64,000 nt of DNA, taken from assembly GCA_002840685.1 (NCBI GenBank), contig PHBU01000025.1:1-64000 (forward strand). Reading direction: 5' to 3'. Within the stretch, counting starts at the first letter, position 1. The number at the start of each line of letters is the position of its first letter. A program made the position numbers and the translations under genes. This document shows, piece after piece, positions 1-8,679 of this stretch. The notes beneath the pieces are model-generated. The model was not told where the DNA came from and ran no database searches. It worked only from the letters and a program-made list of their open reading frames with translations. The DNA comes from Chloroflexi bacterium HGW-Chloroflexi-6 (GTDB lineage: Bacteria > Chloroflexota > Anaerolineae > Anaerolineales > Villigracilaceae).

Positions 1-115
1 AGCTCCACTTTATCGCCTGCGTCTTGCTCTTTCTTCCCTTTGGCTTGACGTTCGCCCTCACTCCCTGCCTTCCTTAAATTCGGGGTGAGTCATGTTTTTC
101 AAAAAGTAGGCAGGG

Positions 116-1477
116 ATGGCAATTCAAATCCAGTTTCCCGATATTTACAAAGGCTTTGATAGCAATATGCAGGCGTTATATGAGTTGCACATTGCTATTG
201 ATGAAACTTTTGGCAAACAAGAATGGGAATTTTTGCGAGAATATTATGCAGAAATTTTTCCTTTGTTTGGCCAGGATATTGACCCGTTCGAAATACAAGG
301 GATTTTGGAGCGCCTGATCAAAATAGATGCCGATGATGATGCTTTGAACTATCAAAAAATCCTGAATGCGATGAATGTTGAAGATAACGCGTATATCTTG
401 AAGAATGGCCAATATGTCATGGCAAAAGAGTACCAAGATGGATTGAAAGATTGGGCAAAAGATAACCCGAGAAGCGCCAATCGATTTTTTCGAGCATTTT
501 TGAAAACACAAAGACAATCAATATTTAAGAGTGAACTTTCTCGTCAGGGTCTATTGCTTTCGGCAGTAAGTCAGTTTGAATTTTTGATGCTACACTTGCT
601 TCATGCCCATTTTTCTAACTACGAGAGAGATATTGAACTGCCTGAAAATTATGTTATAGAAGATTTAGATGAAGCGATTTGCCAAAGACTTGAGAAAAGA
701 AACATCAGGCAAGTTGGTATTGATGAAAAGATAAACTTTCTCACAAGTAAATATCCACTCCAAGAATTTAACCGTGCAAAATGGCGAGAAATTATTGAAC
801 GTAGAAATGTTTTCGCTCACAGAAGCGGTCGAGCAAATGAAACTTATGTTAATGCGAATAAAGCATTTTTAAAAACGGGGCAAACTATAAATATAGATGA
901 TCGACTTAGGATTAGCAAAAGTTACCTAAAAGATGCGATTGAATATTTACATTCTTGGGGATTGGTTTTGTGTCAGAAGGTCTGGGAAAAAGCTGAAGGG
1001 GAAGATGCAAAAGCAGGGTATGGTGTAACAAATACTGTTATGGCAATGATACGGAGAGAGAGGCCCGAATTTGGCGAAAAAATATCTCACTATATGCTAA
1101 AAAACCTACAGTCTCTCTCTCAATATAACAAAGATATTTTGAACATCAATTATGCAATTTGCATGGACAGGCAGGGCAAGAATATCGCCAAGATGAAACG
1201 TTTGGGTAAAATTCGGCAAACCCCGCGCCAACATACTCCAGACACAGTGAAAAAAGCGCATATCGAGATTGTAGATGAACCTTTATCTGCCAGAGTGCTT
1301 ATGGCAATAAATGCACTAGAAGGTAATATGCAACGCTCATTAGATTTCATGGAACAAGCCGCAGATGCAGGTGAAATAACCTTCTTAGATTTGGACTATT
1401 GGGTTATTTTTGATTATTTACGAGATGAGCCACGATTTCAAAAAATTCAGGATGAGTTGGAGACTAAAATTAGATAA
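116..1477 (+). CDS. HEPN-motif protein, possible RNA-targeting helical protein
   Basis: A 453-residue soluble protein. The segment around residues 229-237 reads RRNVFAHRS, so R230 to H235 makes an Rx4H motif with Asn after the Arg, the catalytic signature of HEPN ribonucleases. Flanking sequence looks all-helical. The C-terminus (about residues 425-453, FDYLRDEPRFQKIQDEL) resembles the terminal helices of TPR-like proteins. No membrane segment or signal peptide is seen. Codon use is much more AT-rich than the genes that follow, which suggests transfer. HEPN proteins often act in toxin-antitoxin or phage-defence systems, but no partner is visible; the gene lies at the window edge and its left neighbour is unknown. 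The start at 116 follows a weak AGGCAGG. The motif is clear; the function is inference. Confidence 0.6.
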   Translation: MAIQIQFPDIYKGFDSNMQALYELHIAIDETFGKQEWEFLREYYAEIFPLFGQDIDPFEIQGILERLIKIDADDDALNYQKILNAMNVEDNAYILKNGQYVMAKEYQDGLKDWAKDNPRSANRFFRAFLKTQRQSIFKSELSRQGLLLSAVSQFEFLMLHLLHAHFSNYERDIELPENYVIEDLDEAICQRLEKRNIRQVGIDEKINFLTSKYPLQEFNRAKWREIIERRNVFAHRSGRANETYVNANKAFLKTGQTINIDDRLRISKSYLKDAIEYLHSWGLVLCQKVWEKAEGEDAKAGYGVTNTVMAMIRRERPEFGEKISHYMLKNLQSLSQYNKDILNINYAICMDRQGKNIAKMKRLGKIRQTPRQHTPDTVKKAHIEIVDEPLSARVLMAINALEGNMQRSLDFMEQAADAGEITFLDLDYWVIFDYLRDEPRFQKIQDELETKIR

Positions 1478-1478
1478 T

Positions 1479-1922
1479 ATGACTCCCAATGAGAAAGCAA
1501 CACAGTTATTTGCCGAAGGTTACAATTGTTCGCAATCGCTGCTGGCTTCACGCGCCGGGCAGTTTGGCCTGTCGGCTGAAAATGCACTGAAGGTCAGCGC
1601 GGCCTTTGGCGGAGGCCTTGGCCGTCAGGGCGAGGTCTGCGGGGCGGTCAGCGGCGCGCTGATGGTGATCGGGCTGGCCCACGGTCAGACCACGCCGCAG
1701 CAAAAGGAAGCCAAGGAGCATACCTATCAACTGACCCGGCGTTTTATCGCCGAATTCACCAACCGCAAAGGCTCGATCCAGTGCCGTGATCTGCTTGGCT
1801 GCCGGCTCGACACCCCCGAAGGGTTGCAGCAAGCCCAGGAACAATCCCTGTTCAAAACGGTTTGCCCACAACTGGTGGCCGAAGCTTCTCAAATCCTGGA
1901 TGAGATCTTGAACGAGAATTAA
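1479..1922 (+). CDS. C_GCAxxG_C_C family redox protein
   Basis: A 147-residue protein carrying the signature that names the family: C17 (GYNCSQS), then GEVCGAVSG with C54, and C102, C108 and C129 downstream. Members are small putative redox or metal-binding proteins, often next to electron-transfer genes; no reaction is established. An ATG 69 bases upstream is in frame, but it would overlap the previous gene by 68 bases and add residues unlike the family, so the ATG at 1479, one base after the preceding stop, is preferred. The two genes may be co-transcribed although their base composition differs. Confidence 0.85.
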   Translation: MTPNEKATQLFAEGYNCSQSLLASRAGQFGLSAENALKVSAAFGGGLGRQGEVCGAVSGALMVIGLAHGQTTPQQKEAKEHTYQLTRRFIAEFTNRKGSIQCRDLLGCRLDTPEGLQQAQEQSLFKTVCPQLVAEASQILDEILNEN

Positions 1923-1951
1923 CCGGCCTGCTATCGAACGCTAAATTTATA

Positions 1952-1991
1952 AACGAAAAGGGACTGCCACACCGGCAATCCCTTTTTCGTT
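1952..1991. terminator. Bidirectional terminator between convergent genes
   Basis: The inverted repeat AACGAAAAGGGA / TCCCTTTTTCGTT encloses a short loop and gives T-runs on both strands. It sits between the + strand gene ending at 1922 and the - strand gene ending at 1993. Confidence 0.75.
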
Positions 1992-1992
1992 G

Positions 1993-4026
1993 CTACGAGT
2001 CGCACAAAATCTGGCGGATTTTTTCGTAATTGTAGCCATAATCGGGCGGATAGACCGGGTCGATGGCGAGCGACCGGCAGAGCGGGTAGCGCAGGCGCTC
2101 GCGGCCTTTGAACTCCTGTTTGACCATTTTTCGGGCCTCGTCCTCGCGCCCGAGGTTGACCAGGCCTTCGAAGAACGGGATCCACTCGGATTGGTCGCCG
2201 GGTTTCAGGTTTTCAACGCTCAGATCGTCATACAGCCGGCCGATCTGCTCCCAATCGCCAACCTGGCGGGCCAGGGAGGCTTTCTGGTAGTAGTAACACC
2301 AGCCGTGGCCTGGCTCCGCGCCAAAAATGGCGGCAGGGGGAAGCGCAGCCTCGCCGGTTGGGATAATCCGATCGATCCGCGAGTAGGCTCCGATTTGCTG
2401 GACCAGGAGTTCTTCGTTTTCAGCATAAACTGGCAGAGTGCCATCGATGATGTGGGCGCAGGAATTGTCGGTTGGCAGGCTGATCAACAACAGGTTGTTG
2501 AAGTTCCGGTTAAGCGGAATGTCCCTGACAAAATTACTGCGCACTTCTTTACGCATAATGTCATAAGCTGTTTCGATGGTCAAGACTTCCGCCTGGATGG
2601 CGGGCGCTTCGGCCGGGCCGGGGCGATAGATCAAATTGACCGGCCCCCAGATCTCATAATCCTGTTGTAAACGGTAGCCATCCCGAAAGTAGGCCATCAC
2701 CAGGGTGTCATCCTGAATATCGGGGGCGCGCCAGGTCAGTTGCCACCAGGTTTCGCGCTCATATTGCCAGAATTTTTCCCATCGCTGTGTGTTCAGAGAT
2801 TGGGTTGTAACCGAAATAAATAAAAGGGCAAAGAGAGTAATCTGACGCAATCGTGGCTGCAAGGAGAGCAGGATGCCGGCGACAAACAATACTACCCCAC
2901 TGATGGGATGCAGGCCATAACTTTTATAGGCATCGTTCAACTCCACACTCCGCCCTGAGAGCACTACCGGGAAAACAGCACAAATAGTGACGAACATACC
3001 CAAAAGTAACAAATCTCTGGAGAGGTTGGGCAGGCTCTCTTCCTGATATCGATCTCCAAAGTATTTTTGGGCGAGAAAAGAGAAAAGCCAGACAAGAAGC
3101 ACTACGCCAAGGGCAATAAAAAAAGCTTTCCCGAGTTCAGAATATTCCGCGCTGGAAACCGTGTGATAGGGTTTTACAAACCACGCAAAAATCGTGGTGT
3201 TCAAAAAATCCTTGAATGTCTCAAGCGTCAAGCGGATCGACATGTAGCGTAAATTCCCGAGGTAATCCTCCGCCAGGCGTGAAACATTGGTGGCATTGCG
3301 GCTGCTATCGAAAACGAAAATGCGCCAGTACAGGAATCCCGCTGTTACGAGCGGATACGGCCACCAGCGTTTGAGCATTTCTTTTGCCAGGCTCAACCAG
3401 CCCCGAATCCCGTCTTGGAAGAGGGCGTAGCCCAGAAGCGCAAGGCGCGTCCCCTCGAAGCCGATCATGTATTCGTAGATGAAGAGATAATTGGCTGTCA
3501 GCAGGGCTGAGAGCGTGACACAGACCGTTTTCCAGCCTGCAGAACGGATTTTCAACGCCTGGAGCATGAGCGCAATCGAAAACAGGGCCGAGGCAAACCC
3601 GACCAGGTGGTTTTGTTTGGTGTTGGCATTCGGCTGGGAGAGAAAGCCGGGGTAAACGATAAAAAGCACAGCCATCAGGGCCGTGATGTATTTTTGCTTG
3701 GGCCAGATCAGGCGCAAAATCCAGAAAAAGGCCAGTCCGCCCAGGAAGCGCCACAGCAGCGCAAATAGATGCCAGTTGAGCAGGGTGTCGCCCAACAATC
3801 GATACGAATAGGAATACAGAACCCCCATAAAAGGCCGGTCTGTGCTAAAGAGCGGAATGATGCTTTCCGCGCCGCGCGCCGCACCTGACCAGAGCAGGTA
3901 CCAGTCATCGTGGTAATAGCCCAGGCTGGGAATGCTCAGTCCGTGTGTAATTACCGTGACCAGGAAAATCAGCAGGGTGGAAAGAAAAATCTCGCTTTTG
4001 AATATTTTTTGAAAGGCCTGTTTCAT
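1993..4026 (-). CDS. Large polytopic membrane protein, GT-C-like
   Basis: A 677-residue protein with about ten or more hydrophobic segments in residues 1-430, then a hydrophilic C-terminal domain. An acidic pair in the first outer loop (YYHDDWYLLW, about residue 38) is placed like the Asp pair of GT-C glycosyltransferases, so a lipid-linked sugar transfer role is possible. The gene is a clear paralogue of 24489-26519: both share the DDW loop, a VYPG motif after a PDR/PKQ-type stretch, and a C-terminal block (FGAEPGHGWCYYY here, FGPEPARGWCYHY there) followed by TPR-like helices. The C-terminal helices suggest partner binding. No standard family name can be assigned with confidence. Confidence 0.6.
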   Translation of the reverse strand: MKQAFQKIFKSEIFLSTLLIFLVTVITHGLSIPSLGYYHDDWYLLWSGAARGAESIIPLFSTDRPFMGVLYSYSYRLLGDTLLNWHLFALLWRFLGGLAFFWILRLIWPKQKYITALMAVLFIVYPGFLSQPNANTKQNHLVGFASALFSIALMLQALKIRSAGWKTVCVTLSALLTANYLFIYEYMIGFEGTRLALLGYALFQDGIRGWLSLAKEMLKRWWPYPLVTAGFLYWRIFVFDSSRNATNVSRLAEDYLGNLRYMSIRLTLETFKDFLNTTIFAWFVKPYHTVSSAEYSELGKAFFIALGVVLLVWLFSFLAQKYFGDRYQEESLPNLSRDLLLLGMFVTICAVFPVVLSGRSVELNDAYKSYGLHPISGVVLFVAGILLSLQPRLRQITLFALLFISVTTQSLNTQRWEKFWQYERETWWQLTWRAPDIQDDTLVMAYFRDGYRLQQDYEIWGPVNLIYRPGPAEAPAIQAEVLTIETAYDIMRKEVRSNFVRDIPLNRNFNNLLLISLPTDNSCAHIIDGTLPVYAENEELLVQQIGAYSRIDRIIPTGEAALPPAAIFGAEPGHGWCYYYQKASLARQVGDWEQIGRLYDDLSVENLKPGDQSEWIPFFEGLVNLGREDEARKMVKQEFKGRERLRYPLCRSLAIDPVYPPDYGYNYEKIRQILCDS

Positions 4027-4104
4027 CCATAGTCTCCCGTTTCAGGCCGAAATTATACACTCAATAAGATTGAAGCGATAAATTTTCCGATCCTTATCTG
4101 GGTC

Positions 4105-4139
4105 AAAAAGGACGAGGGGCTTTGCTCCTCGTCCTTTTT
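4105..4139 (-). terminator. Intrinsic terminator of sigma/regulator module 1
   Basis: The stem AAAAAGGACGAG / CTCGTCCTTTTT lies just beyond the stop of the minus-strand gene at 4154 and gives a T-run on that strand. Confidence 0.8.
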
Positions 4140-4153
4140 GTTTACCATCCGCC

Positions 4154-5617
4154 TTATTTCATATTCTCCACCATCGCCCGGGCAATCTTGAGCAAGTCTT
4201 CTTTGCTGACTCCCATGGACATGATCTCAAAGGCCATGCCGTTTTTCCACCAGCGCAGGTGACTGAGCATGGGGTCGGGTACCCATTGCCAGCCGCAGCA
4301 GTCCGTGCCCTGCCAAACGCCTTCCACATATTTCCCGGTTATATCGCCCAGGGGCACAATTTCAACGGTCGCTTCCGGGGGCACCACCAGCAGCGAGGAA
4401 TTACTTTGCAGCATCTGACTGTCTCCCACCAAAACATCACATAAAAAGCAATCCGCAGGGTTGGGAGCCGCCTGCTGGCTCAGGGTAATGGATGGGTTGG
4501 TTGCGATATTATGCTTTTTGAAATCGCTTTTGACCGTATCGCCATCTTTGGTAAATTCGGCGATAATACTATTTTCCACTTCCACATATTCGTTGCTGTA
4601 GTAAAAAACCTGGGTGATGTTGCCTTCCGCCTGATAATTTGCACCGATCAAGGGCAGGCTGACCGCTGATTCAGGGGGCAGTACCACGCTGAACCCGGAT
4701 TTTTCTTCGACCTCGGCAATGCCCAGGGGATAGTCATTCTTGGGATTCCATGGCGCTTCCGTCGGGTCTGGGATTGGGGTGGCCTGCCAGACGACTGGCT
4801 CGCTGGTCATGCTTTCAGCGATTTCGATCAGTTTCTCTTTGCCAATTTGCGATTGGTACGCGAAGTATTCCAGGGTGTAAATCGTTTTTCCATCCACCCA
4901 TCGCAGGGTTTCCATGCCAAAGTCCGAGTTCCAGGCGGCTTCAACATCCTGGCTTTGCCAGGCAAAAGCGCCGCGCACATACTCGCCTGGCAGGCCATTG
5001 ATGCTGACCGGTTCAATACTGGCGCTCTGGCCTACCGGGAAGGGCGTGGCAGGCAGGTCAGTCAGTGGTTTGGCAAACAACATCACGCCCTGGCTTTGGT
5101 CAATGGCGTTGTAAAAAAGAATCACCTCTTCCGGGCTGCCTGTCGCGCCAACAAAATACATTTCGTCTGGAAAACGCGCCGGTTCTTTGATGGTGAAATT
5201 CACTTTGGCTCGAACTTGTTCCACGGAGCAGGTTGGCATAGAAAATTCGCCGCAATCATCGGCAAAAGCAGCGGGAGCGGGCAATGGATCAGTACCCTGC
5301 CCCAGCTCGGTCGGTTGCGGGGTTGGCACGGGCAGGCTGTCGCCCTCGGTGCGGGTGAAAAAACTCAGCAGGTTTTTGGCAAGCGCGCGCCCGTGCGGGG
5401 TAAAAGCCAACAGGCTAACAGCAATGATCAGCGCCAGAGTTGTCAGCGCGGTACGGCGGATGAATAAGGTTGTGTGCATGTTTTCTCCTTGTCGAAACAA
5501 CGGGTGTTTTCTCGCAACAAGGCGGTTTTTTACGGCAGGCCAAAGCTCGATCTGGGCAGGAGAAATTTCCTTTTCCAGCGCATCTTGCATAATGGATTTG
5601 AGTTTTTTGTTTTCCAT
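4154..5617 (-). CDS. Membrane-anchored anti-sigma-like protein, DUF4367-type repeats
   Basis: A 487-residue protein with a short cytoplasmic N-terminus (PAQIELWPAVKNRL, about residues 20-33), one membrane segment at about residues 54-72, and a large extracytoplasmic part after a Pro/Thr linker. That part holds two DUF4367-like modules, near residues 130-270 and 300-487, and ends in KEDLLKIARAMVE, typical of the family. It lies 9 bases downstream of an ECF sigma gene, with AGGAG six bases before the ATG. Anti-sigma function is inferred from position and topology; no classical zinc anti-sigma motif (HxxxCxxC) is present. It is paralogous to 6323-7669. Confidence 0.7.
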   Translation of the reverse strand: MENKKLKSIMQDALEKEISPAQIELWPAVKNRLVARKHPLFRQGENMHTTLFIRRTALTTLALIIAVSLLAFTPHGRALAKNLLSFFTRTEGDSLPVPTPQPTELGQGTDPLPAPAAFADDCGEFSMPTCSVEQVRAKVNFTIKEPARFPDEMYFVGATGSPEEVILFYNAIDQSQGVMLFAKPLTDLPATPFPVGQSASIEPVSINGLPGEYVRGAFAWQSQDVEAAWNSDFGMETLRWVDGKTIYTLEYFAYQSQIGKEKLIEIAESMTSEPVVWQATPIPDPTEAPWNPKNDYPLGIAEVEEKSGFSVVLPPESAVSLPLIGANYQAEGNITQVFYYSNEYVEVENSIIAEFTKDGDTVKSDFKKHNIATNPSITLSQQAAPNPADCFLCDVLVGDSQMLQSNSSLLVVPPEATVEIVPLGDITGKYVEGVWQGTDCCGWQWVPDPMLSHLRWWKNGMAFEIMSMGVSKEDLLKIARAMVENMK

Positions 5618-5626
5618 ATGCTTCTC

Positions 5627-6202
5627 CTAATCCCGGTCTTCAAACATTCGGGACGATCGTAACAGGCTTTGCAAGCGTTCGCGGGCCGCCCGCAGCCACC
5701 ACTTAATGGTGCTGACGGGTCGATCAAGTCTGGCTGACATGTCCGCTTCGCTCATCTCGAAATAGTAGTGCATTACCACCACCGCGCGCTGTTCCGGTTT
5801 TAACCGTTTTAGCGCTGCCAGGAGCACCTGCTGAGTCTCTTTGGCCTCGACCAGCTTTTCGGGCTGGGGCTGCGGATCTGAGAGCCAGCGAGCTACAGCG
5901 CTGACATCCTCATCCGGATCATCATCCAACGAAATGGTCTGACGCTGATATCGGGCAACCCGCAGCGCTTCGTTGACCACGATCCGAAAGAACCATGGCG
6001 CAAAGGGGCGCTTCTCATCGAACTGCTGAATTTTTTCAACGATGCGAACAAACGCGGTTTGCGCGATTTCCTCTGCGAGCGAACGATCAAAAACGATCAT
6101 GTATGCCGTATAAACGGCCCGCACCTGATAGACCCCAACCAGGGCTTCAAGCCCGCCGGGGTCACCTTGTTTTATGCGAGAAATTGCGATTTGATCTTCC
6201 AT
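5627..6202 (-). CDS. ECF-type RNA polymerase sigma factor (module 1)
   Basis: A 191-residue sigma-70 family protein with region 2 at about residues 20-85 (EEIAQTAFVRIVEKI, then PFAPWFFRIVVNEALR) and region 4 at about residues 130-185 (LKPEQRAVVVMHYYFEMS, ending STIKWWLRAARERL). It directs RNA polymerase to a small set of promoters. The ATG at 6202 is chosen over the in-frame start 51 bases upstream because family similarity begins at MEDQ, and AAAGG precedes it. The first gene of a two-gene operon with its putative membrane regulator. Paralogue of 7656-8225. Confidence 0.9.
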   Translation of the reverse strand: MEDQIAISRIKQGDPGGLEALVGVYQVRAVYTAYMIVFDRSLAEEIAQTAFVRIVEKIQQFDEKRPFAPWFFRIVVNEALRVARYQRQTISLDDDPDEDVSAVARWLSDPQPQPEKLVEAKETQQVLLAALKRLKPEQRAVVVMHYYFEMSEADMSARLDRPVSTIKWWLRAARERLQSLLRSSRMFEDRD

Positions 6203-6216
6203 GCATGGCCTTTGCT

Positions 6217-6245
6217 GAGAATTCTCTACAGTATAGTATTGTTTC
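6217..6245 (-). promoter_or_regulatory. Conserved control region of sigma module 1
   Basis: A 29-bp block beginning on the + strand with the perfect palindrome GAGAATTCTC, then TACAGTAT and ending TTGTTTC. It matches 26 of 29 positions of 8333-8361 in front of the other sigma gene. Read on the minus strand it offers GAAACA, 16 bases, then AATTCT, which would suit an ECF -35/-10 pair and self-activation. A vegetative reading with TATACT as -10 is also possible. Confidence 0.6.
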
Positions 6246-6273
6246 GCGCGCAAAAAGATAGGGGCAATTTTGG

Positions 6274-6315
6274 AATCAAAAAGGGCATCGTTTTTTGACT
6301 ATGCCCTTTTTGATT
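6274..6315 (-). terminator. Intrinsic terminator of sigma/regulator module 2
   Basis: The perfect stem AATCAAAAAGGGCAT / ATGCCCTTTTTGATT lies 3' of the minus-strand gene ending at 6323 and separates the two tandem modules. Confidence 0.85.
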
Positions 6316-6322
6316 CTCTGGC

Positions 6323-7669
6323 TTATCTCAGGTTTTCTGCAATGACGATTAAATCTTCTTTACTTAATCTTCCACCAAACTCGAGCGACCAGAAACAGAT
6401 AAGGATATATTCCCTTTCATCATCTTGCCAGTATAAAGCATAGGGAGAAAATTCTCCGGCAGGCACCAGGTAATGGCCAACCCTGCCATTGATCTGCACT
6501 TCTTCATCAACGATAAAATCTGTTTCACCGGGATCGCCATGGTAAAACTGTGAGAACTCCCAGCGTAAAGTCTCTTCATTGGCGGGAAGAGGGATCTGGG
6601 AAAATTGCAGAGAGCCAACGGCTTTGCCATTTTCCGTGTACTCATACATCATATCCACTTTGTTGGGAATTAACAAACTCCAACTTCCATCAGAAACTTG
6701 ATGGAAGTTCTTTGGCAACAGGCCGGGTTCCTTGACATTAAAACCGGCACGATCTTTGATGCTTGGTTGTCTTCCGGCAGTAAGCCGGTCGGGGCCTTGC
6801 TCAAGGGTAACAAGATTTTCAGCAATCATGATCATCTTTTCTTTTACCCCTGCCGGTGTTAAGCCAATACTCTGTGGCGACAGGCCATACAGACTCATAC
6901 CAACTGAGTACCAGTACCCGGCTTCCTTCCAACGAAGTTGATAGCGAGGAGAAGTTGGATCCCAGGTCATGCTTGTGTCTTCCGAAAAAATAAAGCTGCC
7001 CGCAGCATATTCCGCTGGATATTTTCCAACCTGTGTAAGTTGAATGGCATCTTGATGAACTGCATACCCCATGGTTTCGACCGGGAAATCTCCCAAGCCT
7101 TGTGCAATACTATAGCTTGCGTCTTCGCCGAGAAAGGATAATCTGATCGCTTTGTTTTCCAGATCAATTTCCATCACATGAAAAGTCGCGTCCACATATT
7201 CTGCGGGAAACGATTTGATGATAAATCCAAGTTTGGATTGGGCGTCATTGAGCTGGCACAAAAAGGTTGAGGAGATTGGGGAAATTACCGGCCCGCAATC
7301 TGGCATATCTAAGGAGCTTGGCTGGGGTACGGCCTCGACTTCGAGCGCATAAGTCGGCACAGGAGCAGGCATTGGCCAGGCGGGAAGCCATTTTTGAGAC
7401 GTTGTTGTGAAATATTTCAGGAGTTCCTGGGCAAAGGCCTGTCCCTGGGGACTAGCCAGCAGGATAGCGAATACAAGTATCAAGGCCAGCGCGGCCAAAG
7501 CGGCGCGGGATAAAACGGGATTGGGATTCATGATGGGTTTTCCTTTGTTGGGTTGTCCATCGCTCGTTGCAAGGTTCTCTTTCAGAGTCGGCCATAGGTC
7601 AATCTGTGCCGCTGGTTTGGCATGTTCAGCCAGGTCTGTCAGGATGACATTGAGATTATCGTTTTTCAT
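6323..7669 (-). CDS. Membrane-anchored anti-sigma-like protein, DUF4367-type repeats
   Basis: A protein of about 448 residues with the same plan as 4154-5617: an N-terminal PAAQIDLWPTLKENL segment, one membrane helix near residues 50-68, then two extracytoplasmic DUF4367-like modules, the second starting near AGFNVKEPGLLPKNF and ending SKEDLIVIAENLR. The ATG at 7669 sits 7 bases after AGGAG, whereas the ATG at 7675 touches it, so 7669 is chosen. The start overlaps the end of the sigma gene, suggesting translational coupling. It probably controls that sigma factor by binding it at the membrane; the binding itself is inferred. Confidence 0.7.
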   Translation of the reverse strand: MKNDNLNVILTDLAEHAKPAAQIDLWPTLKENLATSDGQPNKGKPIMNPNPVLSRAALAALALILVFAILLASPQGQAFAQELLKYFTTTSQKWLPAWPMPAPVPTYALEVEAVPQPSSLDMPDCGPVISPISSTFLCQLNDAQSKLGFIIKSFPAEYVDATFHVMEIDLENKAIRLSFLGEDASYSIAQGLGDFPVETMGYAVHQDAIQLTQVGKYPAEYAAGSFIFSEDTSMTWDPTSPRYQLRWKEAGYWYSVGMSLYGLSPQSIGLTPAGVKEKMIMIAENLVTLEQGPDRLTAGRQPSIKDRAGFNVKEPGLLPKNFHQVSDGSWSLLIPNKVDMMYEYTENGKAVGSLQFSQIPLPANEETLRWEFSQFYHGDPGETDFIVDEEVQINGRVGHYLVPAGEFSPYALYWQDDEREYILICFWSLEFGGRLSKEDLIVIAENLR

Positions 7670-8225
7670 GATCATCTCCTGTAGCGTAATCCCCCAAAAG
7701 GGATTTCAGGCTTTTTCGGGCACTGTGCAGCCACCATTTGATGGTGCTGGCCGGGCGCTGGAGCTTCTCAACCATTTCGGCTTCGCTCATTTCGAGAAAA
7801 TGCCGTTGGACGATGACTGCGCGTTGTTCGGGCGGCAAGCGCTGAAGTGCGTTCCAGACCATCAGGCGCAGGTCACTGGCTTCAGCCAGTTCTTCCGGTC
7901 TGGGGGCAGTATCCAGCAGCCAGGGGATGATGGCTTCGGACGAATCTTCCAACGAGGCAGACCGCTTCTGGCGTCTGGCAGCTTTGATTGCATCATTCAC
8001 AATAGCGCGGAAGAACCAGGGCCGAAACGCCCTATCATCATCGAACTGATCAATTTTTTGCGCCAGGCGCAGAAAGACAGTTTGCACAACATCCTCCGCC
8101 AGAGCGGGATCGCCGATGATCAGATATGCTGTATGAACAGCCTTGACCTGATGCTGCTGCACCAGAAATTCCAACCCGGTCAGGTTTCCTTGTTTTAATC
8201 GAGCAATGGCTTGTTGTTCGTCCAT
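7656..8225 (-). CDS. ECF-type RNA polymerase sigma factor (module 2)
   Basis: A 189-residue sigma-70 family protein: region 2 with AEDVVQTVFLRLAQKI and FRPWFFRAIVNDAIK, region 4 with LPPEQRAVIVQRHFLEMS and STIKWWLHSARKSL. It is closely similar to 5627-6202 along its length. The ATG at 8225 has the same sequence context (GGCCATGCATGG) as its paralogue, which supports both chosen starts. The 3' end overlaps the next gene. Its conserved control block lies about 108 bp upstream, so the leader is far longer than that of module 1. Confidence 0.9.
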   Translation of the reverse strand: MDEQQAIARLKQGNLTGLEFLVQQHQVKAVHTAYLIIGDPALAEDVVQTVFLRLAQKIDQFDDDRAFRPWFFRAIVNDAIKAARRQKRSASLEDSSEAIIPWLLDTAPRPEELAEASDLRLMVWNALQRLPPEQRAVIVQRHFLEMSEAEMVEKLQRPASTIKWWLHSARKSLKSLLGDYATGDDHEKR

Positions 8226-8332
8226 GCATGGCCTTTTTGGTTTGGATGAGGTCCTCTGCATATAATATCCCCTGACAGACAAAAACGATAGTTAATTTGT
8301 TTTATATTCTGGGCTTGCACTTCCTGGTTAAT

Positions 8333-8361
8333 GAGAATTCTCTACAGTATGATCTTGTTTC
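8333..8361 (-). promoter_or_regulatory. Conserved control region of sigma module 2
   Basis: A second copy of the 29-bp block at 6217-6245, again with GAGAATTCTC, TACAGTAT and TTGTTTC. Similarity runs on through a GGGGCAATTT stretch toward the upstream terminator. Autoregulation by one or both sigma factors is inferred. Confidence 0.6.
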
Positions 8362-8389
8362 AAACAAAAAAGCTGGGGCAATTTGGAGA

Positions 8390-8427
8390 ATCAAAAAGGA
8401 TGGGGCAAGCGCCCCACCCTTTTTGAT
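8390..8427 (-). terminator. Terminator upstream of sigma module 2
   Basis: The stem ATCAAAAAGG-A-TGGGGC / GCCCCA-C-CCTTTTTGAT, with one mismatch, resembles the terminator at 6274-6315. It would end transcription from the minus-strand gene at 8680-9300. The 250 bases between that gene and this hairpin hold no convincing gene. Confidence 0.75.
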
Positions 8428-8679
8428 ATTTAGTTGCCTGTTATCGCATTTTCTCTATGCAATGCAGGCATCACATATTTCTTTTGGAAACAAAGCTGAC
8501 AGAAAACACCAAGTTTTTGGGTTCCCAACACAAAGCGGGTTGGCAATTGCCTGCAATCGGCACTCGTCTGTTTCTATTATTGCTCAATCATCTTGCTGAT
8601 CGGTGGCGGGCTGGGTTTGATTACTTCTGCATCATAACCACACCCACCCAGGGCAAACGTAACAGTCTGACAAACAACA

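Noticed and set aside
1..115. End of a gene at the left edge
   Set aside because: No frame in either direction is long enough or shows family resemblance.
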